NCBI GenBank assembly: GCA_022702705.1
Contig: CM040426.1
Location: 77,895,877-77,959,876, forward strand
Reading direction: 5' to 3'
DNA: 64,000 bases
From: Papilionanthe hookeriana x Papilionanthe teres
Taxonomy: Eukaryota > Streptophyta > Magnoliopsida > Asparagales > Orchidaceae
This document shows, piece by piece, positions 48,038 to 59,940 of this stretch (positions within the stretch are counted from its first letter, which is position 1; the number at the start of each line of letters is the position of its first letter). The notes below the pieces were generated by a model that worked only from the letters and a program-made list of their open reading frames with translations, did no database searches and was not told where the DNA came from. The translations under genes and the position numbers were made by a program.

Positions 48038-48358
48038 AGTATTATGCTTGGCTAATAAGTAGCCAAGATTGCACAAGGGCAATAATATCATCTTTAAGAG
48101 AGTAAAATGTGTTTCTTGAATATATTCACGCTAGTTTCCTTTCTTAAATATTTTTCAACTTATATGGTTCAGTGAAAAGCATCATATAATGTAGCAAATC
48201 CGTAAAGTTCAACTTCAATTTGAACATCAAAGTTTAAGTCATTACTCAATCAATTTATCTTAACCATATAGGTCTCAAAAATGTTCCTCGAATAATTTAA
48301 ATATCCAATCACACTAACAAAACTTGATATAAATTATAGATCTAAATAAGCAATATGT

Positions 48359-48493
48359 TGAGATTTGTATCTAATGTAGGGTTTTATTTATAGATAGAAG
48401 AGATCTAGGAATTTATTTGTAAAAATTGTAAGGCTCTATATACCCAAGTGTTAATGAAATGGGAAGATTTTTCATAGTAATTAAGTCTTTATA
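48359..48493 (+). repeat. Copia-4 5' LTR
   Basis: 135 bp, TGAGATTTGTATC to AGTCTTTATA. TATA-like CTCTATATACCC near 48432. Confidence 0.78.
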
Positions 48494-48650
48494 GTATCAA
48501 AGATCAAACCCTAATCATTGCTACAGTGCATTAGCGTGGGTTATGGCTTACCAGTTCAAGCGTGGAGGAACGACACTGTGCGAGGCAATCAGAAGGCAGC
48601 ATGCAACATAAACTGAAGGAACAATGGAGTAGCAAGGAAGCAACGACTTT

Positions 48651-48781
48651 GTGGTGAGGTTTCAGATGCAAGGATCTTGCGGTTCTGCGTGCAAGATTAA
48701 TCACGAAAGGGATTCAGCTCTGTGGTGAGGTTTCAGACGCAAGGATCTTGTGATTCTACGTGCGGGGTTGATCGCAAGAGA
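48651..48781 (+). repeat. 71-bp tandem duplication in the Copia-4 leader
   Basis: GTGGTGAGGTTTCAGATGCA at 48651 recurs as GTGGTGAGGTTTCAGACGCA at 48722; each is followed by AGGATCTTG and GATT..AC..TCTACGTGC-like sequence. Confidence 0.8.
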
Positions 48782-49229
48782 AAGTAGATGATTGAACGAT
48801 TCCTTACGGTCGCGACAGGGAGAAAAAGGTGTGCAGAGCTTTGCAGGCTCGCGACAAGGCTTACGGATAGGAGTGGTGTGGAGGATCTATGCGGTTCTCA
48901 GAAGCAGAGGAGAGGATAGTGTAGGTGTCGTATGAACAGAAGAAAAAGGTGTTCGACTCAATGTGGAGAGCAGGTGGAGGCTTCGCCGCTTAGAACAGCT
49001 CTGGAAGAAATGACGATTGTTCTGTGTGGTCTAAACTTATCATTGTGATTGAAGATGTCAGGAGAAGGAAATAATACGGGAAGTAAATGATTTAAACTTC
49101 CGGAAAATAAAGATACTAAAGTTTTTAAGGTCTAGGTTAGGCTAATACAGGGAACTAACCTCGACGTAGCCACTACTTCAGCACGTGCTCCAATGCAGGT
49201 GAAACCAAATCTCTCCTGCATATCTGAAT

Positions 49230-52200
49230 CTTGATGGATCAACAACTTATATGAGTTGGTGGCGTAGGATTGAGGCTACCCTAGTAGGGAAGAGATTAGA
49301 AGAATACCTGACGAGAGTCGAGCCAAAGAGTGGTAGTGTTGAACGGGATGAGTGGAGGAGCACAAATGCACTGATTTACACCTGGCTACTCAACTTGATG
49401 GTTCCATCGATTGCTACACCAGTGGATCACATTCGAAAGGTAAATGACATCTGGGCAAAGCTGAAGTGGACCTATGCTAAGACTGAGAATCACATGAGAG
49501 TGTTTCAAATTTAGTGTGACATAGAGGCAATGGTACGGTGATGGATTGATCCAGGAGTACTCCATAGAGTTGGAGTGGTTGTAGCAAAATCTTGATTACT
49601 TCTCACCTATGTCAAGAAATAGTGATCCAAGGTGTAAGAAGGGAGAGATCTTCACATAGATGAGGACTATGCAGTTTATGGCTCATCTGAACCCGACCAT
49701 TGATTAGAGGAGCTCAACCCTCATAGCCCAGGCAATGATTCCTTCACTGGATGAGGCCATCATCGCTATGAAGAGAGTCGCAAGAGGCTGCATTCTGAGC
49801 TGGGTGGACTTTCAAGTACACGATCAGCTTTGGTTGCCTTGAGCTTATGTATGAGACAAGTGCCTAGGGGGAGCTTTCAGGTGCTACAACTGTGGAGAAA
49901 TGGAACACCTAAGCAAAGCTTGTCCAAAGCAACACAAGGAGAGAGAGATAGGTGGACATGGACAGTCTAGAGTTTGTGGTCGTAATCATAGGGGCTAAAG
50001 TGTGGAAGTGAGGGCCACCGAACAAATCTGATGGAAGCTGAGAATAAGGGAGAGATAGGAATGGTCTTTACCAATGAGGATCGCGAGTTCTTAGAGATAT
50101 TAAAGGAGGAAGCAGAGAGCGGCATGTGATGTGACTGGGGATGCATTCACCTTATCGTCATCCAAAGGTAATACAACTACTTATGCTCACTCAGCCAAAG
50201 TACTCATGATACCCATGCTCTTGCTTCTATATCCACCACAAGATCACCATAGTAGATAGTAGATTCTGGTGTATCTCAACATGTGACAGGTGCTACTAGT
50301 CAGTTCTTTTCATATACTTACCTAACAGTTCCAGAGAGCATTCAGACCGCTGATGATATAACATAGCCTATGGTTGGTAAGAGTGCAATGGGATGTACAA
50401 ATTCTATGACTATCCAACGTTATACATGTTCATTCCTTTTCAATAAAATTTTTATCTATTAGTGTCATTATATCCAACTAAAATGTATTATTTTATTTTA
50501 TATTCCTAAAGTAATCTTTCAAAAGAAGGGACTGACCTGAGACTTTGGACTGACATGTGGCACAATAAACTCTGGTACTTTGAGCGAGAAGGGACAGACT
50601 CAACCTTGACATCCATGTTAGAGAGCGTTGGAATATAAGAATCTAGGAGCGTGGAGGATGCGTTGTCGCTACATCACAAGCATATGGGAAACTTTCATTT
50701 GGTCTATTGAGTCGTTTGTATCCATCTTTGTATAAAAAGGCAAATAAACAGAAACTTGTATGTAATGCTTGTGAGTTTGATAAGCACACTAGAAGCTCTT
50801 ATGTTAGTTCTAGTAATACGAGTTCTAGTGTTTTTTATTTGATGCACACAAATGTATGGAGATCTTCTACCGAGTGGCTACAGATATTTTGTGACTTTCA
50901 TTGATTGTTTTCTCGTATTACTTGGTTATATATGATGTGAAATAAAATGATGTGCTTGCTTGCCTTAAAACTTTCACAGGACGATTCAAACTCAATACGG
51001 TGTAGTAGTAAAGGTATTGAGGTCTGGTAACGGGACAAAGTATACCAACAAGACGTTTGGAGAGTGTCGGTCAGCCAAAGAGATACAACATCAAACAACT
51101 CATCCATACGCACCAGCACAAAACGTAGAAGAGAAAAAAAGTAGGCACCTTCTAAAGGTAGCTAGAAGCATGATGATCTCGATGAATGTCCCAAAGCATT
51201 TGTGGGCGTAAGCTGCTTTTAAAGTAGCTCAATTGATCAACAGAGTGCCCTCAAGGGTGGTGATCTCCTTGTAAATTGTTGAAAGGAAATAACGGAGAGA
51301 TCCTCCCATTGAAAGTATTCAGTTATGTATGTTTTGTGAGAATAATATATCATCAATAGGGAAGCTGAATTTCAGAGCTGTGAAGTGTATTGTTGTGAGT
51401 TATTCTGCCACTAAGAAAGGATATGTTTGTTGCAGCCTAACAACAAAGAGACTATTTGTGAGTATGGATGTGACTTCAAAAATTCAAACTCTACAACACC
51501 TTAGAGGTGACCTCACCCTTTGGTGACTCATCGGATGTTGAAGGTATGAGTCAAGAGAGAGACAGAGTAGTGATGGTGAGAGATTGGTACAGGTGGGAAC
51601 GATGCATTGTCCTGTTGTGTGGGAAAGATCGACTTAGAAAGAGTTGGAAAATAAGAAAAATGAGCCCGAAGGTGGTCGGACTGGAGCTGAGAGTGCACAC
51701 AAGGAGAAAAGGGCAAAATGAGGGAATAATGTCTGTCATGCCACTCATGCGAACAAGTCCAGATCTACCCCGACTCTTGAGACATCTACACTATGCACCT
51801 TAGAATTCGATTACACAGGCGATATGATTCCTCTCTCTTCTCCTCTCACTCTCATGACTTTAAGGAGGACCACTCGCAGCAATGCGAGACATCTTCATGA
51901 ATTAATCAGAAAGGAAATTTGAGCGTAGAGATAGGAGAACTGGTTGATCGCTAGAGATACCAGAGGTTTTCAAAAAGTATGAAGAATCACTACATGCATG
52001 ATCTAAGGAAGGGTCACATGGATGCAGTATAACAAATTTTGAGATACCTAAAGAGTGCACCAAGGAAGGAGTTGATCTTAAGAAAAAATTAACGTGTAAG
52101 CATTGAGGGCTATTGTGACTTTGACTGGATGACAGGAAGTCCACATCTGGATGATGCATGTTTGTAGGAGGCAACTTGGTCCCTTGGAAGAGCAAGAAAA

Positions 52201-52500
52201 TAGTCGGTAGTAGTGAGGTCAACAACAAAGGAAGAGTACAGGGCCATAGCCTTAGAAGTTGCAGAGATGATGTGGCTGAGAGCCTTGTTGGTAGAGCTCA
52301 AGGTGGACCAAGGAACTCAAATGAAGTTGTGGTGCAACAAAAAATCAGCGATCAACATTGCCAACAACCCGACGCAACATGATAGTACCAAACGTGTGGA
52401 GATTGATAGGTTCTTCATCAAAGAAAAGTTGAATAATAAACTATTGGAGCTAAGTCATGTAGCTACTAGAGAGCAAGTGGCTAACAGCCTCACCAAGTGA
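49230..52500 (+). pseudogene. Copia-4 gag-pol pseudogene
   Basis: In order: gag (MSWWRRIEATLVGKRLEEYL, then SIATPVDHIRKVNDIWAKLK), a zinc knuckle CYNCGEMEHLSKACPKQ with the CX2CX4HX4C pattern near 49880, protease IVDSGVSQHVTG near 50265 with DSG intact, and a GAG-pre-integrase remnant. Integrase (RSGNGTKYTNKTFGECRSAK, ATHPYAP-like, NVPKHLWA) covers 50700-51480. After a spacer the RNase H region follows (DDRKSTSG, CMFVGGNLVPWKSKK, KEEYRAIALEVAEMMWLRAL, NIANNPTQHDSTKRVEIDRF, ATREQVANSLTK). The reverse transcriptase core is missing and many stops and frameshifts occur. Confidence 0.85.
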
Positions 52501-52579
52501 CTTAGCTCATTAGATTTATATAGGTTGTGTGACGAGATGGGCTTAATGGATAACTTTTGCGAATCTTGAGGGAGAGCGA

Positions 52580-52712
52580 GGAGATATGTATCTAATGTAA
52601 GGTTCTATTTGTAAATAGAAGTCTAGAGATTTATTTGTAATGTTGTAAGGCTCTATATAAGCCCAATTACTAATGAAATTGGAAGATTTTTCAGAGCAAT
52701 TAATTCTTTACA
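52580..52712 (+). repeat. Copia-4 3' LTR
   Basis: 133 bp matching the 5' LTR, ending AATTCTTTACA. Confidence 0.78.
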
Positions 52713-53985
52713 ATCACTCATTATGCTGTGTACACTTATTTTTGGCTCAACTTACACTTCATTTTATCCCACTTATCAAAGGACATTTGCCAGAAAATGC
52801 TAATTTAATATTAATAAATTCCTCTAAAAATGTTTGGCAAATTATTTAATTTAATATCAACAGAAGGGAGTTTCATATATTCAAGCATATTTATCAATTT
52901 GAGCTAATCCTGTCTGATGTCCAATTACAGTATGCATGTCATGTATACCATCAAAAGTGGAATACTCAAAATTGATTCTTATCATGAGCATTCTGTTAAT
53001 GATGATCATGAAAGTTATGTGCAATAATATTTCTAGAAGACTTTCCTCAAAAATAAAAAAGCATCAAGACAATGTCGTCTTTGACTTTGTTTAAGAATTC
53101 ATGAATGAAGAGATTCTAAAAGATCATAAAATCATTCAAAATTCTCATTCAGGCTATCAATACATAATAACCTAAGAATAACAGTTGGTGTTAGGCTTTG
53201 GTCTCTTGAAGAAGTACCTTTATCATTTTTGTTTGTGCTCAATGTTATCAAATTATCAATTTTCACCGTAAGATCATATACCCATCACAACTATCTGGAA
53301 GCATCACAAATACTCGTCAATGTTTCAATTGAGAGTTTGATTACATTTTAATTTATAAACACATATTTCATCACTTCAATTATTTTACATTGTAAATTAA
53401 TTTGAGTAGCAAAGCATTAAGATCCTTTTTAGTTGTTTACAAAAATATAACCATTTTATAACATTGATGAATGCAAATTATTAACAATAAACAAAATTCT
53501 CAAATGGAACGTTATGATGAATACCAACATACATCGAAAATTATTCATAAAATAAAAAATTTTAGACAAGAGATTGAATTCATAGAAATTCACAAGTTTC
53601 AAATTAATTGATTTCATAAACATGCTCAAAAATTTCAAGTAAAATTTATTTATCATGATCAACAGCTTTAATTTTTAGCAGAATTATATATTTGTATTGT
53701 GATGATGCGAGTTGAATACAGTTTCTATGCAATTTTCAATAATTTTCTCACATGTGCATGTTCATTAAGGATCAAATTTCACCACAGAACAAGGCCTAAC
53801 CTTCACAATCATAAATTATTCCAAATTTGAGGTTCACTTTATGATATTATCATTATCATCTGTCTCTCCATCAATATTCGATCTTGATATATTCCTTTAA
53901 TCTCATAACTCGATTTGAGCCTTGAAATGTTTTGGCTAGAATTTTGATGTAGGTTGTTATAATTTGTGAAAAGATAGATGTGTGT
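52713..53985. other. Gypsy-3 interior, probably decayed gag, minus strand
   Basis: AT-rich. On the minus strand, about 53880-53960 reads AKTFQGSNRVMRLKEYIKIE, which by position just inside the primer site could be the gag start. No domain is certain. Confidence 0.3.
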
Positions 53986-53988
53986 TTT

Positions 53989-54001
53989 GACTTTGATACC
54001 A
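53989..54001 (-). other. Gypsy-3 primer-binding-site-like sequence 1
   Basis: Minus strand TGGTATCAAAGTC, two mismatches to TGGTATCAGAGCC, preceded by TTTTACATCAAGT. Confidence 0.5.
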
Positions 54002-54294
54002 ACTTGATGTAAAAGAATATAAAAATAATAATAAAAAAATAAATAAATAACCTTGATTTAATTTCTTCTCTCTTCCTCATTGAATTTGCCATTTGAATTA
54101 ATTTGAGCGTTGATGATTCATGTTTGGAGGGAAAAAAAAGGTTCTTATAATGCATTTATAGAGGGAGAACAAAAGAAAAGTGAGGGATCGAGTGAGAAGA
54201 GGATTAGAAGGGGTATGGTGTGGGCGTAGTTTTGCCGGATTTGCTTGGTATATGGGAAGGTTAAGGTGGAAAGGAGATTGAATTAGCTGATTTT

Positions 54295-54307
54295 GGCTCT
54301 AACACCA
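54295..54307 (-). other. Gypsy-3 primer-binding-site-like sequence 2
   Basis: Minus strand TGGTGTTAGAGCC, two mismatches to TGGTATCAGAGCC, preceded by TTTTTTACATTAAAT. Lies 306 bp from the first site with a similar LTR-end context. Confidence 0.5.
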
Positions 54308-54904
54308 ATTTAATGTAAAAAATGGTGGAAATCAAGGAAAGGATTCCGAATGGGATGAATAGGACTTGTGTCTAACATGATATAAATGTCATTGATGATG
54401 TGGAAAGAGATGGAGGAGGATCCAATGTTAACCATGGGGATTGCGTCATATGAAGGGACATAGTAGAAGGTTGCGGTTGAAAAGAATATGTAACAGACAA
54501 GTCAAAAGAATAAGAAATACCACAAGTAAATAAAAGTTGGAATTCAATTTCCCATGATGAATTACCGAGTGAAAAGAAAGTTCAAAGGTTTAGATGATAC
54601 AAAATGAAAAGATAAATAGAGACAGCTAAGAATTGTTAATTTAAAATTTTAAAACATACAAATGAAAACAACACCAATGCCCTATTTATCAAAATTGGTT
54701 ATTACAATTCAAATTGAAACAAATATTATATTCATATTCAAATATAATCCTGTAGTTTGCTTGAAACAAGTTGAGATTATCCAAAATCATAATGTTTATC
54801 TAATTTAAATCAAAATAAACCTAATCCGTTGATATAATTAAATTCATGAACTGATCTAGTTCAAGACTTAGTCTAGTTAGATTGAAGTCAATATGTTGTG
54901 TAAT

Positions 54905-55110
54905 CACATCTTTGTCATTTTATTGAACCGAAAAGATGTCATAATTATGAGCTGTATATTTCTAAATAATACAAACTCAAGTAAAATTTTTGAACAAATT
55001 TGGTTACTTTATTATATTATGGTTTTAGCATAAAATAAATTATTATAGGCAACTACTCAAAATGTTGTTAGTAAAGTAAGTTTACTTGTATCTCAAAACA
55101 TTGTATAACC
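54905..55110. repeat. Dispersed repeat Y, copy 1
   Basis: Shares with 60515-60740, in the same order: AAAAGATGTCA.AATTATGA, TACTTTATTAT, GGCAACTACTCAA/GGTAACTACTCAA, GTTAGTAAAGTA and CTCAAAACA.TGTAT. Probably part of an LTR; ends are not defined. Confidence 0.65.
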
Positions 55111-57260
55111 TTATTTATTATAAATTGTCGGCCAACATTTTTTTGCTTTTAAAAGAATATAAAAAATTTTAGTGGTTTAGTTTAGTATAAAAAGATATAT
55201 GATTTTGAAAGTATTTTTGAAAGTAGTATATTTTTAATTTTGAAAAAAAATGAGACCGCCTGGATCTCATTTCATTCAGATAATTCGCATAATCGTTGTC
55301 GATGTCACAAATGATACAACTTTCTCGAAAGATTAGTGTATCCTGCGACGGTAAGCCACGTCATACGAACTAAAAGACTTCGTGACATCCGTTTGATCTC
55401 GCGAACCTTTTATGTGTGATCGACAAGCTTCCTCACTAATAGAAAACTAGGTAGGGTTTATTTCTACCCGGGTTCAAGTCTCCTATAAATGAGCTCTTAT
55501 AGTTAATTACATCCGAATAGTACGTGTCACTCGAGAAAACTCTCGATAATGATCGGTGGTTTTGTCTTGAATCGAGGTTTAGGTTTTCGCGGTAGGACGT
55601 GGAAAAGCGAGTGGGAGTGGCTCGAATGGGAACGGTTATTTTCGGAGTCGAAGAAGAAAAGGTAGGGGATGTCACGGATCCGAGTAAAGCCCAGTGACTT
55701 CCCAACTATCACATGGTGCGGTTGCGTTTTGGAGAAGATTTTATTTAATTGTTTAATCTCGTCGATTTTATTATTTGGAACTTACACTCGCATAATACGT
55801 CGATCACGAATAGCCGCAGAGATATGAGGGTTTACGTCGTATCATACTGACAACCTCGAACCTCAAAGCGAGTTAGAACTTACTGTCACTGCAACACGGT
55901 TGCATGTAGCTTCAAAGAGAAGAGTGAGGGTTCTGTGCCATGAGGAGCGAGCTATCTCGAAGTCCATATGTTGTCATTTAAACTAGGTATGGTTAGTGCA
56001 TTGCGGAATGACGACGACCTCCACTTGTGGTTTGCTCCTGCTCCCTCATCGTCTTGCCACGGTGTATGCCCCAAGTTCTTCTGTAAGTAATAATCCTAAT
56101 GTCTCAGGTTCGACGGTTTTGTCGAGTGTGTTCAAATGTCTTGGTGTTAGAGTTTGATTTTGTTTTGTTCTTTTTCTTTTGTTTCGGTTTCGGGTTTCGC
56201 ATGCGAAATATATAGATTGCAAGTATGTAAAGGTGCTTGAAAAGTAAGCTTGCGATAAAGTAAATTCATTGACGAATAAAAGTCTTTGGAAAGTAAAGTG
56301 CGAGTAAAGTAGACGAAATGAAATTACGATCTTAAAATGTAAATGTGTACGCAGAGCGTCTGCTACCGTCGTATGATTTGTATTACGGCATGATATGATT
56401 TGCGAGTGGATTTAAATAAACTCACGAGAGAAGTAAGCGGAAGCAAGAAAACCCGACACGAAAGTCGAGAAAATAAAGAAAACAAGTCATAGAAATCATG
56501 AAGCAAAACTCGTAATCACATATGAAAGATCGGAGCCAGGTATAAGACATCGATGAAGTGGGAGCTCGAGACTGGATCATGTGCTTATCCGAGCTTGAAT
56601 AAGAGCTTACCGACCCGACAATCTCATGGAGGGTAACCTTAACCCAATCCAAGTGACTAACCATGGACCTTTATATATTTTATAAGAAAAATTCTCTGAT
56701 TTTCATGCAAAAGTTGTTGTTTAAGTTTTCATTTTTTTTTTAACAAGCAAAAGAGATTTTTATTTTTTTTTTGTTTTTGTAAATATTTTGTAAAACAGTA
56801 TAGTCCATGCGCTAGCCATCTCTAATCGTCGTTGGAATTACTAACGACTTAAGATCGTCGGGAAACGATCTCGCAAGGTTCGGCGAATAAGTATCATCGG
56901 TCCTTTCCTCTCCCTTATTGAAAGTCCTCGAGGTAGAGATACTTATTCTAATCATCCCTCGAATCTCTCGTATCCCTCGTATAAGCACACATAAGCATTA
57001 TTATCATCGCCTCGCCACCAGACCTCGGACTTACACCGATCAGACGATCCATATGTGCAAACAAATGTCCCGATTGCGGGAGGATTTGAGCGTAAGGTTC
57101 GAGCTCAAATCTCGGTGCGTCGGGTTTGATATTGGTTAAGTCGTTTTAGGGAATTGACATTTGATTTAATTAAGGAAGGGTGAACCATGCCTCGGTGCGT
57201 CCCCGTGTCCAGTGTCTTCGAACGACTCGTGAATTAGAGTCGAGTCCTGGTTTCACTGTG

Positions 57261-57550
57261 TATTCGAGGATTAGGTTAATGGGTCTTACCATGGGGAATG
57301 CTCCTGGGTCCAGAGACCTATGCTCGTGAATTAGGTGGATGGGCTCTCACCTGAGGTGTGCTCCTAGCTTCTAGGAAGCCTATGCTCGAGGATTAGGTGG
57401 ATGGGTTCTCACCTGAGGTGTGCTCCTAACTCTGGAAACCTATCGTCGAGGATTAGGTAAAGGAGGTTTCACCTAGGCGCGTGCACCTAGGTTTAGGAAG
57501 TTTGCGGTTAAGGTTAGGTGGGTGACTCACCTGGCGGTGTGCTCCTGGCG
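57261..57550 (+). repeat. About 60-bp tandem repeat, five diverged copies
   Basis: Units begin near GAGGATTAGGTGGATGGG, continue TCTCACCTGAGGTGTGCTCC and end near ggaaacctatg. The best-matched units start about 57321, 57383 and 57443; outer ones are more diverged. Confidence 0.85.
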
Positions 57551-57899
57551 TCAGCGAAACATACACTCTAACTTGTGCTTGAAGTGACTAAGAGTGACTT
57601 ATCCTTCCTCAAGTTAAATCAGAAATTCCCCCTTTTGTGACTTAACCGTTTTAAACAACAACAAAAATAAAATAAAATAAAATAAACGAAGAAAAAGGAG
57701 AAGGCCGGCTCACTTCCAACACAAGCAAAAGCCAAAATGGAGGAAAATAAGAGTGAACCGGGCCTAAATCACAATTTTAAGGCTTCCAACGACCCGGGGC
57801 TGCAACTAGCAAGCCTATGCGGCGACTCTAAGATCTCCTACGACTCGGGGTAGTGATTAGACGCTCCAAACACCAGTCCTAAGCGCTAGGTAGTGATCC

Positions 57900-58440
57900 T
57901 ATGGCTTCTAGACGGTCCAAACAGCAATTAATTGGTTTTAGACAGCACTTTATAGGATCCTACAGCAGCTAACAGCACTAAAAAGCCTCACACAGCAACT
58001 AACAGCACTTAAAAGCCTCATACAGCAGCTCCAAACAACTAAACAGCGCTTTCTAAGGGCCAGACAGCACTTTCTAGGCTCCTACAGCAGCTAACAGCTC
58101 ACCCAAACACCCCTACAGCACTTTCCAAGCCTCTCACAGCACTTAGCAGCTCACAGCGGCTTTCTACAGCAGATTTCTATAGTTAACAGCCACGGACAGC
58201 ACTTTTCAGCAATTTACAGCATTTCAAACAGCCATCATATGGTATTAAAACACTCGCAACAACAACTTGAGGCTATGAATAAGAACCTACAGCACCTCCA
58301 AATACAAGACAACACTTAAAACAATCCCGGGCAGCCCTCACAACAATTATAAACCCCGAACAGTACTCATACAGCACCTACACACCCAACAATAGCTTTT
58401 CAATGCTGGACAGCACTTTCTAAGCTCCAAAACAATGATT
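57900..58440. repeat. ACAGCA-rich degenerate repeat tract
   Basis: Dozens of ACAGCACTTTC, ACAGCAGCTAACAGC and AACAGC phrases in the same orientation, strongly C/A-biased on the plus strand. Fades into ACAACA variants after about 58250. Confidence 0.85.
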
Positions 58441-59098
58441 TGCAACGCTACACAACATTTTCTTTTTTTTTTATTAAGCCATAAACAACACTTTTTTATA
58501 TCAAACAAAACTTATTTGATACCAAACAACACTTATAAGGTGCACAATTGATATCAGCAAGAGCATAAAAAGATATTAGGAAGATTCGCATACAAGTGAC
58601 GGAATGACGAAGGCTTAAGTCCACTCCCAAATATGAACACACAAAAATAAATATCAGAGAAGGTTCCATATAACATATGTTAAACCTTGTTGATTATATG
58701 CTTGTAATTTTCATGAAAATTGAGATACATGGATAAAAGGAATCATTCAAACCTTCGATATGGAACTTAACAAAAGAAACGAAACATATGTAGATTATTC
58801 ATGAAAATTATACTTTCCAACATGTGATTGCATCTAAACCTATTTATGTTTTAACAATGTACCATCTCAAAGGAAATATGTATACGGGACAAATTGCTTC
58901 ATACAAGAAATGAAAATTGCAATCCAAAGCAACCTCAACTAATAAGAGGCGATCACGAATCCAAAGAAAACTCCTCGCTTAGCAACAAACAAAAATTCAT
59001 CCAAGATTCATAAGATCCTAACAGGTAAGAAAGAAACATGTGTCATTAAATAAGTAGAGGAGTGGGAGATTTACTCACAGAGGAAATATCGAGATATC

Positions 59099-59099
<1 letters not shown>

Positions 59100-59132
<33 letters not shown>
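59100..59132 (+). repeat. Poly-A run of 33 bases
   Basis: Uninterrupted A33 directly before the G-rich tract; could be a retroposed tail, an assembly-prone homopolymer, or simple slippage. Confidence 0.95.
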
Positions 59133-59133
<1 letters not shown>

Positions 59134-59149
59134 AACCACCTGCAGGAAT

Positions 59150-59795
59150 CGCAAGAAATTCTGGTGTCTCCTTGGGCTAGCGAGGAGGATCGGCTCGGCG
59201 AAGAGGAGGTCTGCCGAAGGTTTAGGTCGTGTGAGACAAAGATGCGGACGATGAGGGCTTCGACTTGTTTGGTTTGTGCGAGAGAAGAGGCGTGCGGGAT
59301 GAATTCGTTGCAGAGGGAAGAAGGTGAGCGTCGAGCGGCTGTAAGAAAGGAGACGAGCAGGCGCTAGGTTGCAGGGGAGGTACGGGTGTTTTCGTCTGGC
59401 GTCGAGCGGGGAGGCGAGTGCTGCGGGAGGCGAACGAGAGAGGGAGGCGGTTCGGTGGAGGAGCTCGATGACGAGCGGCTTGGCTTGTTCGGCGCGAAGT
59501 GGAGGCGGGATCGAGAGGAGTTTCGTGCGAGGAAGATTCAGCGAACGGGATTCGGTGCGGAAGCCGGATCGAGGGGTCCGCGGGATCGAGCGGCGCTTCG
59601 GTCCGGCGTCGAGCGTCGAACGGGAGCGAGCGGGCTAAGCGTGCGGGGAGGACGAGCGGGTCGAATACGGCGGAGGAGGGAGCGGAATCGAGCGGGACGA
59701 GAGGAGCGAGGGGCCCAATGTCGTGAGCGGGGAAAGAAGCTCGTGCGAAATCTTTCCATCGAGCGGGATTTGTATCCCGCTCCTCTGCTGTAGCC
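59150..59795. other. G-rich, CpG-rich tract without recognisable coding
   Basis: Plus strand is rich in GAGCGG, GGAGGCG and GATCGAGCGG phrases. Overlapping open frames up to 135 codons (59386-59793) are Arg/Gly/Ser-rich low-complexity sequences with no domain. I read them as composition artefacts. This resembles the GC-rich leader part of long plant LTRs. Confidence 0.5.
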
Positions 59796-59909
59796 GTTGC
59801 CTTTGCATTGGGCGGGGGATTAATTAGCTTCCTTGTATGGTGGGGTTTATTTGGTAATTCATAAACTCAAATTTAATTCAATTAATGTCAAATTAAGTGA
59901 TTTGTTTCA

Positions 59910-59940
59910 TATTTGAAATTTGAAATTTGAAATTTGAAAT
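59910..59940. repeat. (TTTGAAA)n short tandem repeat
   Basis: Four consecutive copies of a 7-bp unit. Confidence 0.9.

Larger units (their letters stand above)
48359..52712 (+). mobile_element. Copia-4: Ty1/copia element with the reverse transcriptase deleted
   Basis: Short LTRs (48359-48493 and 52580-52712) share GTATCTAATGTA.GGTT.TATT, TTGTAAGGCTCTATATA and GGAAGATTTTTCA. The primer-like GTATCAAAGATC follows the first, and a purine-rich TTGAGGGAGAGCGAGG precedes the second. No clear target duplication was found. Inserted in Gypsy-3. Confidence 0.88.
41830..54960 (-). mobile_element. Gypsy-3: highly decayed Ty3/gypsy element containing nested insertions
   Basis: Diverged LTR pair: 41835-42070 resembles 54670-54900, sharing ATAATTAAATTCATGAA and GACTTAGTCTAG, with CTATTTA and ACAATT.AAATT blocks in order. 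Between them on the minus strand are integrase and reverse transcriptase relics, and two tRNA-Met-like primer sites near the right LTR. Subtracting the solo LTR and Copia-4 leaves about 6.7 kb, a normal gypsy size. Limits are approximate. Confidence 0.6.

Noticed and set aside
59386..59793. 135-codon open frame in the G-rich tract
   Set aside because: Arg/Gly/Ser-rich, overlapping open frames on both strands, no domain or splice structure; explained by GC-rich composition.
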